Origin: an uncultured Aquiluna sp.
GTDB taxonomy: Bacteria; Actinomycetota; Actinomycetes; Actinomycetales; Microbacteriaceae
Direction: 5' to 3'
DNA length: 53,642 bases
NCBI GenBank assembly: GCA_913057795.1
Contig: CAJXOD010000007.1
Span: 1 to 53,642, forward strand
Shown piece after piece: positions 27,421 to 35,997 of the stretch (positions within the stretch are counted from its first letter, which is position 1; each line of letters opens with the position of its first letter). A program made the translations under genes and the position numbers. The notes under the pieces are model-generated. The model was given only the letters and a program-made list of their open reading frames with translations. It ran no database searches and was not told the origin of the DNA.

Positions 27421-28388
27421 TGGCAAAAATTGGAAGACCTGGAGCTAGCAAGTCCAAAAAAGGGCCGCTCAAGGGAACTGGTGGGCACGGACGAAAGTCC
27501 CTAGAGGGCAAAGGCCCAACGCCCAAGGCTGAAGATCGCAAATATCACAAAACTTATCGTTCCCCAAAGGACGTGACTGAAGTTCGTCAAACCCCTAAAA
27601 AGGGTCAGTTTGTGGCGTCGAAGACGGGCAAAGCATCGAAGGCAAATGCTACCGAGGTGCTATCCGGTAGAAACTCTGTGGTTGAAGCGCTGAAGGCTAG
27701 CGTCCCGGCCACCGCCCTGTTCATTGCCCAGCGCATCGAGGTTGATGACCGAGTGCGAGAGTCAATGACCATCGCCAACAAGCGCGGGATCATTATCAAC
27801 GAAGTCACTCGAGTCGAGATCGATCGGATGACCGGTGGCGACAGCGTCCACCAAGGAATCGCACTTCAGGTTCCTCCATACAGTTACAAAGACCCGAATG
27901 AACTCCTGGACCGAGCCTTGTCTCAATCGGCTTTGCCACTCTTAGTCGCACTAGATGGGATAACCGACCCTCGTAACCTTGGTGCGATAATCCGATCGGT
28001 TGCCGCATTTGGCGGTAATGGCATCATCTTGCCGCAGCGCAGAAGCGTAGGCGTGACTGCAGCGGCTTGGAAGACAAGCGCTGGGGCCGCAGCCAGAATG
28101 CCGGTTGCCTTAGCAGCAAACCTGAACCAGACAATTAAGGAATACAAGCGTCGAGGCGTCTTTGTGGTCGGGCTTGATGGCGACGGAGACGTATCGCTAC
28201 CTAATTTTCAGCTCTTCGACAAGCCGCTTCTGGTTGTTGTCGGATCCGAGGGCAAAGGGTTGTCGCGGTTGGTTCAGGAAAACTGTGACCAGGTTATTTC
28301 GATACCAATTTCCGAAGTTACGGAGTCACTGAATGCTGGAATTGCTGCAAGCGTAGCGCTCTATCAAATTGCAGCGTTAAGGGCCTAA
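27420..28388 (+). CDS. rlmB: 23S rRNA 2'-O-ribose methyltransferase RlmB (SpoU family)
   Basis: 322 residues from ATG 27420. A basic N-terminal tail (about 1-75, rich in Lys/Gly/Pro) is followed by the substrate-binding domain (GRNSVVEALKA) and the knotted SPOUT catalytic domain with LDGITDPRNLGAIIRSVAAFG, VVVGSEGKGLS and ISEVTESLNAGIAASVALYQ, the three SpoU motifs. It methylates the 2'-O of a guanosine in 23S rRNA. Last gene of the carD operon; its stop overlaps the convergent DUF4032 gene by four bases. Confidence 0.93.
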   Translation: MAKIGRPGASKSKKGPLKGTGGHGRKSLEGKGPTPKAEDRKYHKTYRSPKDVTEVRQTPKKGQFVASKTGKASKANATEVLSGRNSVVEALKASVPATALFIAQRIEVDDRVRESMTIANKRGIIINEVTRVEIDRMTGGDSVHQGIALQVPPYSYKDPNELLDRALSQSALPLLVALDGITDPRNLGAIIRSVAAFGGNGIILPQRRSVGVTAAAWKTSAGAAARMPVALAANLNQTIKEYKRRGVFVVGLDGDGDVSLPNFQLFDKPLLVVVGSEGKGLSRLVQENCDQVISIPISEVTESLNAGIAASVALYQIAALRA

Positions 28389-29698
28389 ACCTTATCTCGC
28401 CAGTCCCCAGTTTCATCATCGTCAGTCACGACTATCAGCCCGGTTGGGATAGATTGCGCGAGCATTATTGTGCCGGTCATTGGGCTACCCGATAGCAACG
28501 AGGACTCATCACGGCGTTCGGCCAGGACATCTGAAATGTAGCTTCGAACGGCATCGACAAGGGCAATGTCGCTTCCTTGAACTTCGGACTGCTTCAGTCG
28601 GTGCCTCAGGACCTCGTGGAATACCTCAGCGGGCTCAAGCTTGCCGAGCAGCTCATTTGGTATTGCTCCAACCACCGGCTCGAAGACCTCGCTAAGCCAT
28701 TTGTGTGCCAAAACTTCCTCATCGAAGCCGAGGTGGGCATTGACTAGTGAGTACTGGTCAATGTCATTCAGCAGGCGCCTTGCTTGATTTTCCTCCACGT
28801 CTAGACCGGTGACGAGCAAAAGCCTTCTAGCGTGATGACCTGCATCCACGACCTTCGGCTGAATTCTTACTGTTCTTTTATCTTGGTCTTTGGCCATGGA
28901 CAGCTCTTGAATATCAAACCCAAGGTCGTTGAGGCGTTGAATTCTTCTAGCAATCTTCCATCGCTCGCTGTCATCGAAGGTTTCGGTTTCGGTGAGTTCT
29001 TTCCAAAGTTCGCGGTATTTATCTACGATTCGCTGGCTCACGGTCCCAGGGTCTAAGTCAGTCGCTTTTCCGGAGGCAATTAGGTCCATCAACTCACCGG
29101 CAATGTTTACCCGTCCGATCTCTAGATCGTTTTCACGCTGACCATTTGAAAGCTTGGAGTCATAGAGATGTCCGGTCTCCGCATCCACCAAATACGCGGC
29201 GAATTGCCCCGCATCTCTTCTGAATAATGTGTTCGACAGTGAGACGTCACCCCAGAAGAATCCGGCCAGGTGAAGTCGCACCAGGAGTAGCGCTAGAGCG
29301 TCGACCAACCGGTTGGCAGTTTGTTCTCTTAGTCCTTGAGACCACATCGCGCGGTAGGGGAGTGAGAATTTTAGGTGCCTCGTTATCAATACCGCCGGCA
29401 GCGGGCTACCATCGAGATCCTCACGCTCTTGGATTATTGCGAAGGCCTCAACGCAAGGGATGTCGAGTTTCTCCAGTTTGCGAAGCATCTCGTACTCACG
29501 TTTTGCTAGATCGAAAAGGGTTTCCTTGATGGCTATGACGTGATCGTTCAGGTGGGCGAATCTGACCGTGTGACGGGACAGGCCTTTTGGTAGCGCCGCT
29601 ATGTTTTCTTTAGGCCAATCTTCCAACGGCAAATGCCACGGCAGATCCAGTAACTCTGGTTCTGCCGCAGCGGCCGTAATGCTTATAGAAGATGGCAT
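28385..29698 (-). CDS. DUF4032 protein with kinase-like fold
   Basis: A 437-residue protein. The N-terminal half (about 45-230) resembles WaaP/lipopolysaccharide-kinase-like folds: a Lys in IAIKETLFDLAKREYEML, then the catalytic-loop-like GFFWGDVSLSNTLFR and a metal-binding-like YLVDAETG. The C-terminal half, DUF4032, includes DAGHHARRLL and NAHLGFDEEVLAHKWLSEV. Actinobacterial members often adjoin a sugar-ABC ATPase, as here (seven bases). The substrate is unknown. The residues suggest an active phosphotransferase, but this is inference. Confidence 0.85.
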   Translation of the reverse strand: MPSSISITAAAAEPELLDLPWHLPLEDWPKENIAALPKGLSRHTVRFAHLNDHVIAIKETLFDLAKREYEMLRKLEKLDIPCVEAFAIIQEREDLDGSPLPAVLITRHLKFSLPYRAMWSQGLREQTANRLVDALALLLVRLHLAGFFWGDVSLSNTLFRRDAGQFAAYLVDAETGHLYDSKLSNGQRENDLEIGRVNIAGELMDLIASGKATDLDPGTVSQRIVDKYRELWKELTETETFDDSERWKIARRIQRLNDLGFDIQELSMAKDQDKRTVRIQPKVVDAGHHARRLLLVTGLDVEENQARRLLNDIDQYSLVNAHLGFDEEVLAHKWLSEVFEPVVGAIPNELLGKLEPAEVFHEVLRHRLKQSEVQGSDIALVDAVRSYISDVLAERRDESSLLSGSPMTGTIMLAQSIPTGLIVVTDDDETGDWRDKV

Positions 29699-29704
29699 TG
29701 AGGC

Positions 29705-30778
29705 CTAGTTAAGGCGCTCGCCTGACTCGGTGTCGAAGACGTGAACTGCCTCTGGGTCAGCCTGGAGATGAATCTTGTCTCCCGCCATTGGGTGGTCGAT
29801 TGGGTGCACTCGAACAACGATGTTTTGCTCTGTGCCATCCAGCTGAACGCGGCCATAGAGGTAGCCATCACTTCCAAGTTCTTCAATCACGTCAACATCA
29901 ACTATTAGACCTTTTGGCGCAACGGTCAGCTTTTCAGGCCTGACACCTACGGTCACTCGGTTGCCAGTTGCCTTCGCCAAGATCTCTCGAGCAATTGGAA
30001 GCACTGCATCTCCGAACTGAACGCCGCCGTCAATTATCGGAAGCTGAACAAGGTTCATTGCGGGTGAGCCGATGAAGCCGGCCACGAAGACATTTTGTGG
30101 TCGATCGTAAAGCTCTCGAGGGGTGTCAACCTGCTGTAGGAGGCCGTCTTTCAAAACTGCAACTCGGTCACCCATGGTCATGGCTTCCACCTGATCGTGT
30201 GTCACATATACCGTGGTGACTCCAAGACGTCGCTGAAGTGAAGCAATCTGAGTTCTGGTCTGGACTCGAAGTTTGGCGTCCAGGTTGGAAAGTGGCTCAT
30301 CCATCAAGAAAACCTGTGGCTGTCTAACAATGGCTCGACCCATCGCAACCCTCTGACGTTGACCACCGGAAAGCGCCTTCGGCTTGCGGTTTAGGTATGG
30401 CTCCAAATCCAATAGCTTGGCGGCTTCTAGAACCCTCTCCGCACGTTCGTCCTTGTTTACGCCGGCGATTTTCAGGGCAAAGCCCATGTTCTCCGCGACG
30501 GTCATGTGAGGGTAGAGGGCATAGTTCTGAAAGACCATCGCAATGTCTCGGTCTTTTGGCGGCACATCGGTGACTTCTCTGTCTCCGATGTAGATGCCAC
30601 CCTCGTTCACTTCTTCAAGCCCGGCAAGCATTCTCAATGAAGTTGACTTGCCACAACCCGAAGGTCCGACGAGCACTAGAAGCTCGCCGTCTTTTACTTC
30701 AAGGTTTAGTTTGTCCACCGCTGGCTTAGTTCCGCCTGGGTAGATTCTGGTTGCATTTTTAAATGACACTGTTGCCAT
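29705..30778 (-). CDS. UgpC/MsmK-type sugar ABC transporter ATPase
   Basis: A 357-residue ATPase of carbohydrate importers. Walker [17 protein letters not shown] (38-53), Q-loop FQNYALYPHMTV, signature LSGGQRQRVAMGRAI, Walker B VFLMDEPLSNLD, switch His VTHDQVEAMT, and a C-terminal TOBE/OB domain (about 240-357). Such proteins (MsmK, MsiK, UgpC) often serve several sugar permeases encoded elsewhere; none is adjacent here, which fits a shared ATPase. Confidence 0.92.
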   Translation of the reverse strand: MATVSFKNATRIYPGGTKPAVDKLNLEVKDGELLVLVGPSGCGKSTSLRMLAGLEEVNEGGIYIGDREVTDVPPKDRDIAMVFQNYALYPHMTVAENMGFALKIAGVNKDERAERVLEAAKLLDLEPYLNRKPKALSGGQRQRVAMGRAIVRQPQVFLMDEPLSNLDAKLRVQTRTQIASLQRRLGVTTVYVTHDQVEAMTMGDRVAVLKDGLLQQVDTPRELYDRPQNVFVAGFIGSPAMNLVQLPIIDGGVQFGDAVLPIAREILAKATGNRVTVGVRPEKLTVAPKGLIVDVDVIEELGSDGYLYGRVQLDGTEQNIVVRVHPIDHPMAGDKIHLQADPEAVHVFDTESGERLN

Positions 30779-30912
30779 GATTTACTCCTTCACCGGCAGG
30801 TACGTGCCGGACGATCCGTAGTGATGGATGTTTGCCTAAGCGAACCACATAAGTATGCCACTGGAATTAGACTTGACCGGCATTGCAATAAAGTTGATAA
30901 CAAAGGACGAAG

Positions 30913-31761
30913 ATGACCCCCAACGAAAAGCCAACGCGTTCAGAGCAACGCGAAGCAGCCAGAGACAAAGCACGCGAGCTTCGGAAGCTGAGCGCCAAGA
31001 AGGAAAAGCGCAATCGTTTGCTCTTGCAGGTCTCCGTTGTTCTTGTGGCACTTGGGATTATCGGGGGTATCGCGGCTGTAGTTCTTGTTGACGCGGCCAA
31101 CCGCGCAGACGCACCCATTGTTGGGGAAACACCAAACAACTTGACTGATCTTGGTGGGCTAAAAATCGGTGTTGGGCTGCAGGCATTTACCCTGAGCAAC
31201 ACGCCAACCCCTGATGCAGCTGAAGAGACTCCTAAAATTGAGATTTATGTCGATTACCAGTGCCCAATTTGTCAGGCTTTTGATGTGCCCAACGCCTCTC
31301 AGATTCGCTCTTGGGCCGACGTGGGTGCCGCAACGGTTGAGATCAGGCCTATTTCTTTTCTTGATCGCGCATCGTTGAACGCCTATTCTTCAAGAGCCGC
31401 GAACACTGCTTTTTGCGTCGCTAACTTTGAGCCAGATTCCTTCTACGACCTTCACGAACTCTTGATGGCCAATCAGCCTGAGGAGGGTACCCAAGGACAT
31501 GACGATGATCAGTTATTCGAATACGCGAAAGAGGCTGGTGCTGGCACTGAAGAGGTAAAGGGCTGCATCCAAGCCAAGAGCTTCGGGGATTACATTGAAC
31601 AGCACACGCAGGCAGTGCTGTCGTCTCCTCAGAACGGAGTCAGTGTTACCGGTACTCCAACGATATTGGTAAACGACAGGCAGTACACCTGGGCAACTGG
31701 AGAAGAACTGGTGTCCGCTGAGCGATTCGCTCAGTTCGTCCAATTGGCAACTGCTGAGTAG
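30913..31761 (+). CDS. Membrane-anchored DsbA-like thioredoxin-fold protein
   Basis: A 282-residue protein. A highly charged cytoplasmic N-terminus (1-35) precedes one transmembrane helix (about 36-60) and an extracytoplasmic thioredoxin-fold domain. The redox motif is CPIC in DYQCPICQAFD near residue 117, with the cis-Pro loop VTGTPTILVNDR. It resembles DsbA/MdbA-type oxidoreductases that form disulfides in secreted actinobacterial proteins. ACGAAG precedes the ATG. Divergent from the sugar ATPase. Confidence 0.9.
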   Translation: MTPNEKPTRSEQREAARDKARELRKLSAKKEKRNRLLLQVSVVLVALGIIGGIAAVVLVDAANRADAPIVGETPNNLTDLGGLKIGVGLQAFTLSNTPTPDAAEETPKIEIYVDYQCPICQAFDVPNASQIRSWADVGAATVEIRPISFLDRASLNAYSSRAANTAFCVANFEPDSFYDLHELLMANQPEEGTQGHDDDQLFEYAKEAGAGTEEVKGCIQAKSFGDYIEQHTQAVLSSPQNGVSVTGTPTILVNDRQYTWATGEELVSAERFAQFVQLATAE

Positions 31762-31817
31762 TCAATCGGGTTAGTTCCAGGTGACCCTGCCGTTTTGAGA
31801 ACTTGAAGTCGCTGACT

Positions 31818-32420
31818 CTAATTAGCGACTTCAGGGGGGAAAGTCTCTGATCTGTAGACGACCTGGCTGTCAGCATCCAAGTAATCGATTTTCGCAAGAT
31901 AGTCCTGAGCGGCAACCCCGTCATACATTTGATAGAAGGTTGCGGAAAGCGCCACGTCCACACCAATCAGCGATGCCGAATCAGTTGCTTCAAAAGCCTC
32001 TTGGTTGACTTCAATGGTGATTGATCTGAAGTCGTCACTGTGAGTTATTGCAAGAATCGAAGGCTCGGAGGAGGCCATTGCCGCAAAGGCTCCTTCCACG
32101 CTCATTGCTGCTGATTGCAGAGTTTCGTCTCGCTTAGCCAAAGACATTCTGTAGGTCACCGAACCATCGGGGTTGCGCGCATAACCCACATAGCCTTGGT
32201 CCGCGACCATCTGGTAGAGCTCATCATCAGTAAGGTCACCTAGCAAGCTTGCTGGAATTGTTATGTCAACCGTTTCGAGGGTTTCATCGACTGGGTTCGA
32301 GGTGGGCGCAATCGCCTCAGCTGTACTTGGTGAAACCGAAGACTCTAAAGTGTTGGCTGCGCAGCCAGTCAGTAGCAGCAGGCTAGCGCCAAGGACGGCT
32401 GTTCTAAACAAGAGTGTCAT
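31818..32420 (-). CDS. Predicted lipoprotein, unknown function
   Basis: A 200-residue protein with a signal peptide and lipobox LLTGC (Cys19); AGGA lies five bases before the ATG. The mature part has a Ser/Thr/Glu linker and a mixed alpha/beta domain containing DELYQMVADQGYVGYARN and SVTYRMSLAKRDETL. I do not recognise a family. Convergent with the DsbA-like gene, 56 bases apart. Confidence 0.78.
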   Translation of the reverse strand: MTLLFRTAVLGASLLLLTGCAANTLESSVSPSTAEAIAPTSNPVDETLETVDITIPASLLGDLTDDELYQMVADQGYVGYARNPDGSVTYRMSLAKRDETLQSAAMSVEGAFAAMASSEPSILAITHSDDFRSITIEVNQEAFEATDSASLIGVDVALSATFYQMYDGVAAQDYLAKIDYLDADSQVVYRSETFPPEVAN

Positions 32421-32847
32421 GTGTTCCTAATTTCTTTGGATCGAGCTCCAAGCATAGGCGACCATTACCAAGGAGGTCTGGGTGCGCAGTAATGTTCAGT
32501 CCAGACCTTAGAAACCGAAAAATATAGATGTCTACAGTTAGCTGAAATTCTTGGCAAACGCTCGCACGACCAAAATTTAGAAACAGCTCAGGCTAGGGAT
32601 TTTCGATCGAATCCGGGCTTGAGACATTGGGGGAAGGATGGGTGAACTCCACTGTCCACTTTGCGAAATTCGATCAAGTCCAAGCCTTGGGGTTTTTTTC
32701 AAATCGACACTCAGAACCTTCTTGACGTCTTTAAAAAGTCGAGGCAGGCGGTAGCAGGATTTTCTCCAGCGCCGACTAATGGACGGAATAACTAAAAATA
32801 GGGACACTGCATACGATGCAGAACGAGCTAGTGGAGCGCTGGCTTTC
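32421..32847. other. Intergenic stretch without a convincing gene
   Basis: About 430 bases. An open frame on the minus strand (32577-32807) has no ribosome binding site and an implausible product rich in Arg and Ser, so I do not call it. One member of an imperfect repeat pair lies at 32733-32767. Confidence 0.5.
32733..32767 (+). repeat. Imperfect 35-base repeat, copy A
   Basis: Starts AAAAAGT and contains GGTAGCAGGATTTT. Matches copy B at 33131-33165 in 27 of 35 positions without gaps. Not associated with a coding frame; origin unknown. Confidence 0.5.
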
Positions 32848-33063
32848 TCAAGAACCCTTCTTGGTGCTGGGCCGCTTTATTGCATTTCGCTCCTGCTTTG
32901 AACGAGTTTCGTCTGATTCGATTTTGTCCACCACGAGCGGCTCTTGTGACTCTGGATTTCCATCGCGGGTTTCCTGAAATTTCAATGCTTCTTGTTCTGC
33001 CGAGCGCATGCCCTCGTTTATGCCCCTTGCAATGTCCCTTTGTAGGTCAAGATCTTCTAACAT
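32848..33063 (-). CDS. Small hydrophilic hypothetical protein
   Basis: 71 residues from the ATG at 33061-33063, which has a strong ribosome binding site (GAGGAGG, eight bases upstream); a longer frame exists but lacks one. The product is soluble and charged: an amphipathic acidic N-terminal helix (MLEDLDLQRDIARGINEG) and a basic tail ending PSTKKGS. No family is recognised. It lies between the two copies of an imperfect repeat in a gene-poor stretch. Confidence 0.5.
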   Translation of the reverse strand: MLEDLDLQRDIARGINEGMRSAEQEALKFQETRDGNPESQEPLVVDKIESDETRSKQERNAIKRPSTKKGS

Positions 33064-33130
33064 CTTTGGCCTCCTCTGCACTTTTCAGGCTACCCCTAGA
33101 ACGCCCCGGTGTCCAAGTAATGCTGTCCCC

Positions 33131-33165
33131 AAAAAGTGGTAGTAGGTGGTGGCAGGATTTCCCCC
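33131..33165 (+). repeat. Imperfect 35-base repeat, copy B
   Basis: Starts AAAAAGT and contains GGTGGCAGGATTTCCCCC. Partner of 32733-32767 (27 of 35 identical), same orientation, about 400 bases apart, bracketing the 71-residue gene. Confidence 0.5.
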
Positions 33166-33249
33166 AAGGGGCTGATTGATGTATTCACTGGTGGCTAAAC
33201 CAAGAAGCCCTGCACGGCGGCCGCTCACGGCAATGTAAGAGGGAGCGAC

Positions 33250-33266
33250 AGGGGGAGAATCCCCCT
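33250..33266 (+). other. Short G/C hairpin
   Basis: AGGGGG-AGAAT-CCCCCT, a perfect six-base-pair stem without a following T run, so it is not an ordinary terminator. A second perfect stem, GGGGTT-AA-AACCCC (33327-33340), ends two bases before the tRNA-Thr gene. The stretch 33064-33342 otherwise holds no gene that I can support. Confidence 0.45.
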
Positions 33267-33342
33267 AAATCCAAGGGAAATGCCAGCAACTAGATGCCAA
33301 TAAGCGATTATCCATTAGGCTATGTCGGGGTTAAAACCCCAA

Positions 33343-33415
33343 GCCGACCTGGCGCAATTGGTAGCGCACCACTCTTGTAAAGTGGGGGTTACGGGTTCGA
33401 GTCCCGTGGTCGGCT
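33343..33415 (+). tRNA. tRNA-Thr(UGU)
   Basis: Cloverleaf with acceptor GCCGACC/GGTCGGC, D arm GGCGCAATTGGTAGCGC, anticodon loop CTTGTAA with anticodon TGT, and T arm ACGGGTTCGAGTCCCGT. Discriminator base U; CCA is not encoded. It ends 12 bases before the convergent desaturase gene. Confidence 0.95.
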
Positions 33416-33427
33416 CTGTATTTTTTG

Positions 33428-34516
33428 CTAGTTTCTAGGGCGAAGTTCGGCAACCATTGGGCAGTTGAATGGATTGACGTTGTTGCTAAGGCCAACCTTG
33501 TTCAAGTGCTTCATAATTACCAGGTAGCTTGCAAACAAGTTCATCTCCACCATTGTGACGTCATTCTTGCGGCAGAATTCAGACACCATCTGGTGAGCCC
33601 TACGAAGGTATGGCCTCGCCATTGATGGAAACAGGTGATGCTCAACTTGGTAGTTCAAGCCACCCATTAGGTTGTCCTTCAACCAGCTTCCGCGAATGTT
33701 TCTAGAAGTCAGAACTTGCCTTGAGAAGAAATCGAGCTTGCTGTCTTTTTCAATAAGAGGCATTCCCTTGTGGTTTGGGGCAAAGGCTGCCCCCATGAAG
33801 AAACCAAAAGTCATCATCATGGCAAACCACAGAGCGATGGCCCAAAGCCAGCCGAACATCCATGCCATTACGAAGTATGGAGCTATCTGGCGGATCATCA
33901 TCAGGCTGAATTCCAAAATCTTTATACCTACGGACCTGTCCTTGCGGCCAAGCCCTGCAAAGGAGTCAACTAACAAGTCAAAGCCAGTGAAAAGTAGAAG
34001 GAATGGAAAGAGGTAGCCCTGGCGGTCTGAAAGCCAGCGTTCCGGTCCCTTTTTGGACTCTTTGGACTCTGTGGTGAAGCTTAGAACTCGGATGGCAATG
34101 TCTGGATCTTCACCAATTTGGTTTGGTCGCTGGTGGTGCTTGTTGTGCTTTTTTAGCCAGAAGCCGTAGCTCAGGCCAGCAAACAGGTTCGCGAGTACCA
34201 AACCGAGCCAGTCGTTGGCTTTGTTGTTTTTGAAGACTTGACGGTGAGATGCCTCGTGAGCAATAAATCCATACTGCGCACTCATGATCCCAAGGAGGCC
34301 CGCTAGAACGAAACCGGCAACTATCCACCACTGGCTCTGCTGCAATGCGTAGCCGGTAAAACCAGCACCGACCCATAGGGCTGATGCAATCAAGCTGATA
34401 ACCGCAAGACGAATTATGTAGAAGCTTGGACGCTTAGTAAGTAGCCCCGCTTCCCTAACTTGCTCAAGAATTAGGCTGAAGTTAGTTGGTGTTCTGGTTT
34501 CGGAAGCAATAGTCAT
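33428..34516 (-). CDS. Membrane fatty-acid desaturase
   Basis: A 362-residue integral membrane di-iron enzyme. The three histidine boxes are present: HEASH (about 110), HNKHHQRPN (about 147) and QVEHHLFPSM (about 305). Hydrophobic segments lie near 35-80, 170-185 and 205-245. The C-terminal Q-x-x-HH box places it with front-end/linoleoyl-CoA-type or DesA3-like desaturases, which introduce double bonds into acyl chains with O2 and an external electron donor. No reductase is adjacent. It probably tunes membrane fluidity. Confidence 0.9.
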   Translation of the reverse strand: MTIASETRTPTNFSLILEQVREAGLLTKRPSFYIIRLAVISLIASALWVGAGFTGYALQQSQWWIVAGFVLAGLLGIMSAQYGFIAHEASHRQVFKNNKANDWLGLVLANLFAGLSYGFWLKKHNKHHQRPNQIGEDPDIAIRVLSFTTESKESKKGPERWLSDRQGYLFPFLLLFTGFDLLVDSFAGLGRKDRSVGIKILEFSLMMIRQIAPYFVMAWMFGWLWAIALWFAMMMTFGFFMGAAFAPNHKGMPLIEKDSKLDFFSRQVLTSRNIRGSWLKDNLMGGLNYQVEHHLFPSMARPYLRRAHQMVSEFCRKNDVTMVEMNLFASYLVIMKHLNKVGLSNNVNPFNCPMVAELRPRN

Positions 34517-34587
34517 TACATAAGTCTACGTGTCTTAGTTCGGGTGGTGCCGTGAAACGCAATAACAATAAGTGTCATACTGATGAA

Positions 34588-35985
34588 GTGAAAGCGACGA
34601 GGCTTGAAAGCGACCTTCTTGGCGGTAGAGATATCCCAAACGAGGCCTACTGGGGTGTGCACACCCTCAGGGCAGTGGAAAATTTTCCCATCAGTGGAGT
34701 GCCTATAGGCCACTATCGGTCACTGGTAAGGGGCCTTGGTTTTATAAAAGAAGCTTCGGCATCAGCAAACTTAAAACTCGGGGTCATAACTTCCGAAATC
34801 GCGGAACCCATAATCAAGGCCTGCATTGAGGTGCGAGACGGCAAGTTTGACGATCAGTTTGTAGTCGATGCGATTCAAGGCGGCGCCGGAACATCAACAA
34901 ACATGAATGCGAACGAAGTCATCTGTAACCGTGCTCTAGAAATAGCCGGCTTTGACAAGGGCGAGTTCCAGCACATTCATCCGCTCAACCACGTTAACGC
35001 TTCGCAATCAACCAACGATGTTTATCCGACTGCCATCAGGGTTTCGATGATCATTGAGATCAGGGCCTTGCTGGAGGAGATTGCATACCTGCGTTCGACA
35101 ATTGACGCCAAGGCAGAGGAGTTCTCTGAAGTTCTAAAGATGGGTAGAACGCAACTGCAAGATGCAGTTCCTATGACCTTGGGTCAGGAATTCGCAGCTT
35201 GGTCTCAGACGCTTAGTGAAGACGAGGGCCGACTTCAGGAAATGATTCCTTTGTTGAGTGAGATAAATCTCGGCGGCACAGCTATTGGCACGAAGCTAAA
35301 CACCCCGGCCGGTTACTCGCAATTGGTGACCGACGTCCTCAGCGAAATTTGCGAACACCAGTTCTTTCCAGCTGTGAACCTGATCGAGGCAACGAGCGAC
35401 ACCGGAGTTTTTGTGTCGGTCTCGAGCACCTTCAAGCGACTAGCTACCAAAATATCCAAGATCTCAAACGACCTCAGATTGCTTTCATCTGGCCCAAGGG
35501 CTGGCATCAACGAGATAAACCTCCCCGCAAGGCAAGCCGGATCCTCGATTATGCCTGGCAAAGTAAACCCGGTAATTCCAGAGGCGGTAAACGAGATTGC
35601 CTTCACCGTAATCGGAAATGACCTAACAGTTACGATGGCGGCCGAAGCCGGTCAGCTGCAGCTCAACGCATTCGAACCAATTATTGCCAGGTCGCTGATG
35701 ATGAGCGTGGTGTACCTAAGACAGGGCTGTCACATTCTTGCCAAGTTCTGCATGAGTGGAATTACTGCCAATGTCGAGCACCTTAGGCTCACGGTTGAAA
35801 ACTCAATTGGGCTTGCTACTGCACTTGCTCCAAAACTTGGGTATGAAAAGACTTCTCTGATTGCCAAGCACGCAGCCGAGATGAACATGTCAGTTAGGGA
35901 AGCAGTGATGGACCTAGGCCTAATGACCGAGGATGAATTCAATTCCCTTCTAGGTGACGTTAGAAAGCTAACCGGGCAGGACTGA
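34588..35985 (+). CDS. aspA: Aspartate ammonia-lyase
   Basis: 465 residues from GTG 34588; an in-frame GTG at 34552 would add 12 polar residues unlike family N-termini, which start close to ETDLLG (here ESDLLGG). Fumarase/aspartase signatures: SQSTNDVYPTA, the TAxxM-like GRTQLQDAVPMTLGQEF, and the mobile loop GSSIMPGKVNPVIPE with the catalytic Ser. It converts L-aspartate to fumarate and ammonia. Fumarase C is excluded mainly by YWGVHTLRAVENFPIS at the start, the aspartase form. Divergent from the desaturase gene. Confidence 0.93.
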   Translation: MKATRLESDLLGGRDIPNEAYWGVHTLRAVENFPISGVPIGHYRSLVRGLGFIKEASASANLKLGVITSEIAEPIIKACIEVRDGKFDDQFVVDAIQGGAGTSTNMNANEVICNRALEIAGFDKGEFQHIHPLNHVNASQSTNDVYPTAIRVSMIIEIRALLEEIAYLRSTIDAKAEEFSEVLKMGRTQLQDAVPMTLGQEFAAWSQTLSEDEGRLQEMIPLLSEINLGGTAIGTKLNTPAGYSQLVTDVLSEICEHQFFPAVNLIEATSDTGVFVSVSSTFKRLATKISKISNDLRLLSSGPRAGINEINLPARQAGSSIMPGKVNPVIPEAVNEIAFTVIGNDLTVTMAAEAGQLQLNAFEPIIARSLMMSVVYLRQGCHILAKFCMSGITANVEHLRLTVENSIGLATALAPKLGYEKTSLIAKHAAEMNMSVREAVMDLGLMTEDEFNSLLGDVRKLTGQD

Positions 35986-35997
35986 TTCGGCTCTCCG

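Noticed and set aside
32577..32807. 76-codon minus-strand frame in the gene-poor stretch
   Set aside because: No ribosome binding site and an Arg/Ser-rich product without similarity; probably chance.
33169..33342. Possible tmRNA or other structural RNA beginning with GGGGCTGAT
   Set aside because: The opening resembles tmRNA 5' ends, but no matching 3' acceptor, TTCGA arm or tag frame follows before tRNA-Thr begins.
34552..34587. Upstream GTG start for aspA giving 12 additional residues
   Set aside because: The added residues are polar and unlike family N-termini, and no ribosome binding site precedes that GTG.
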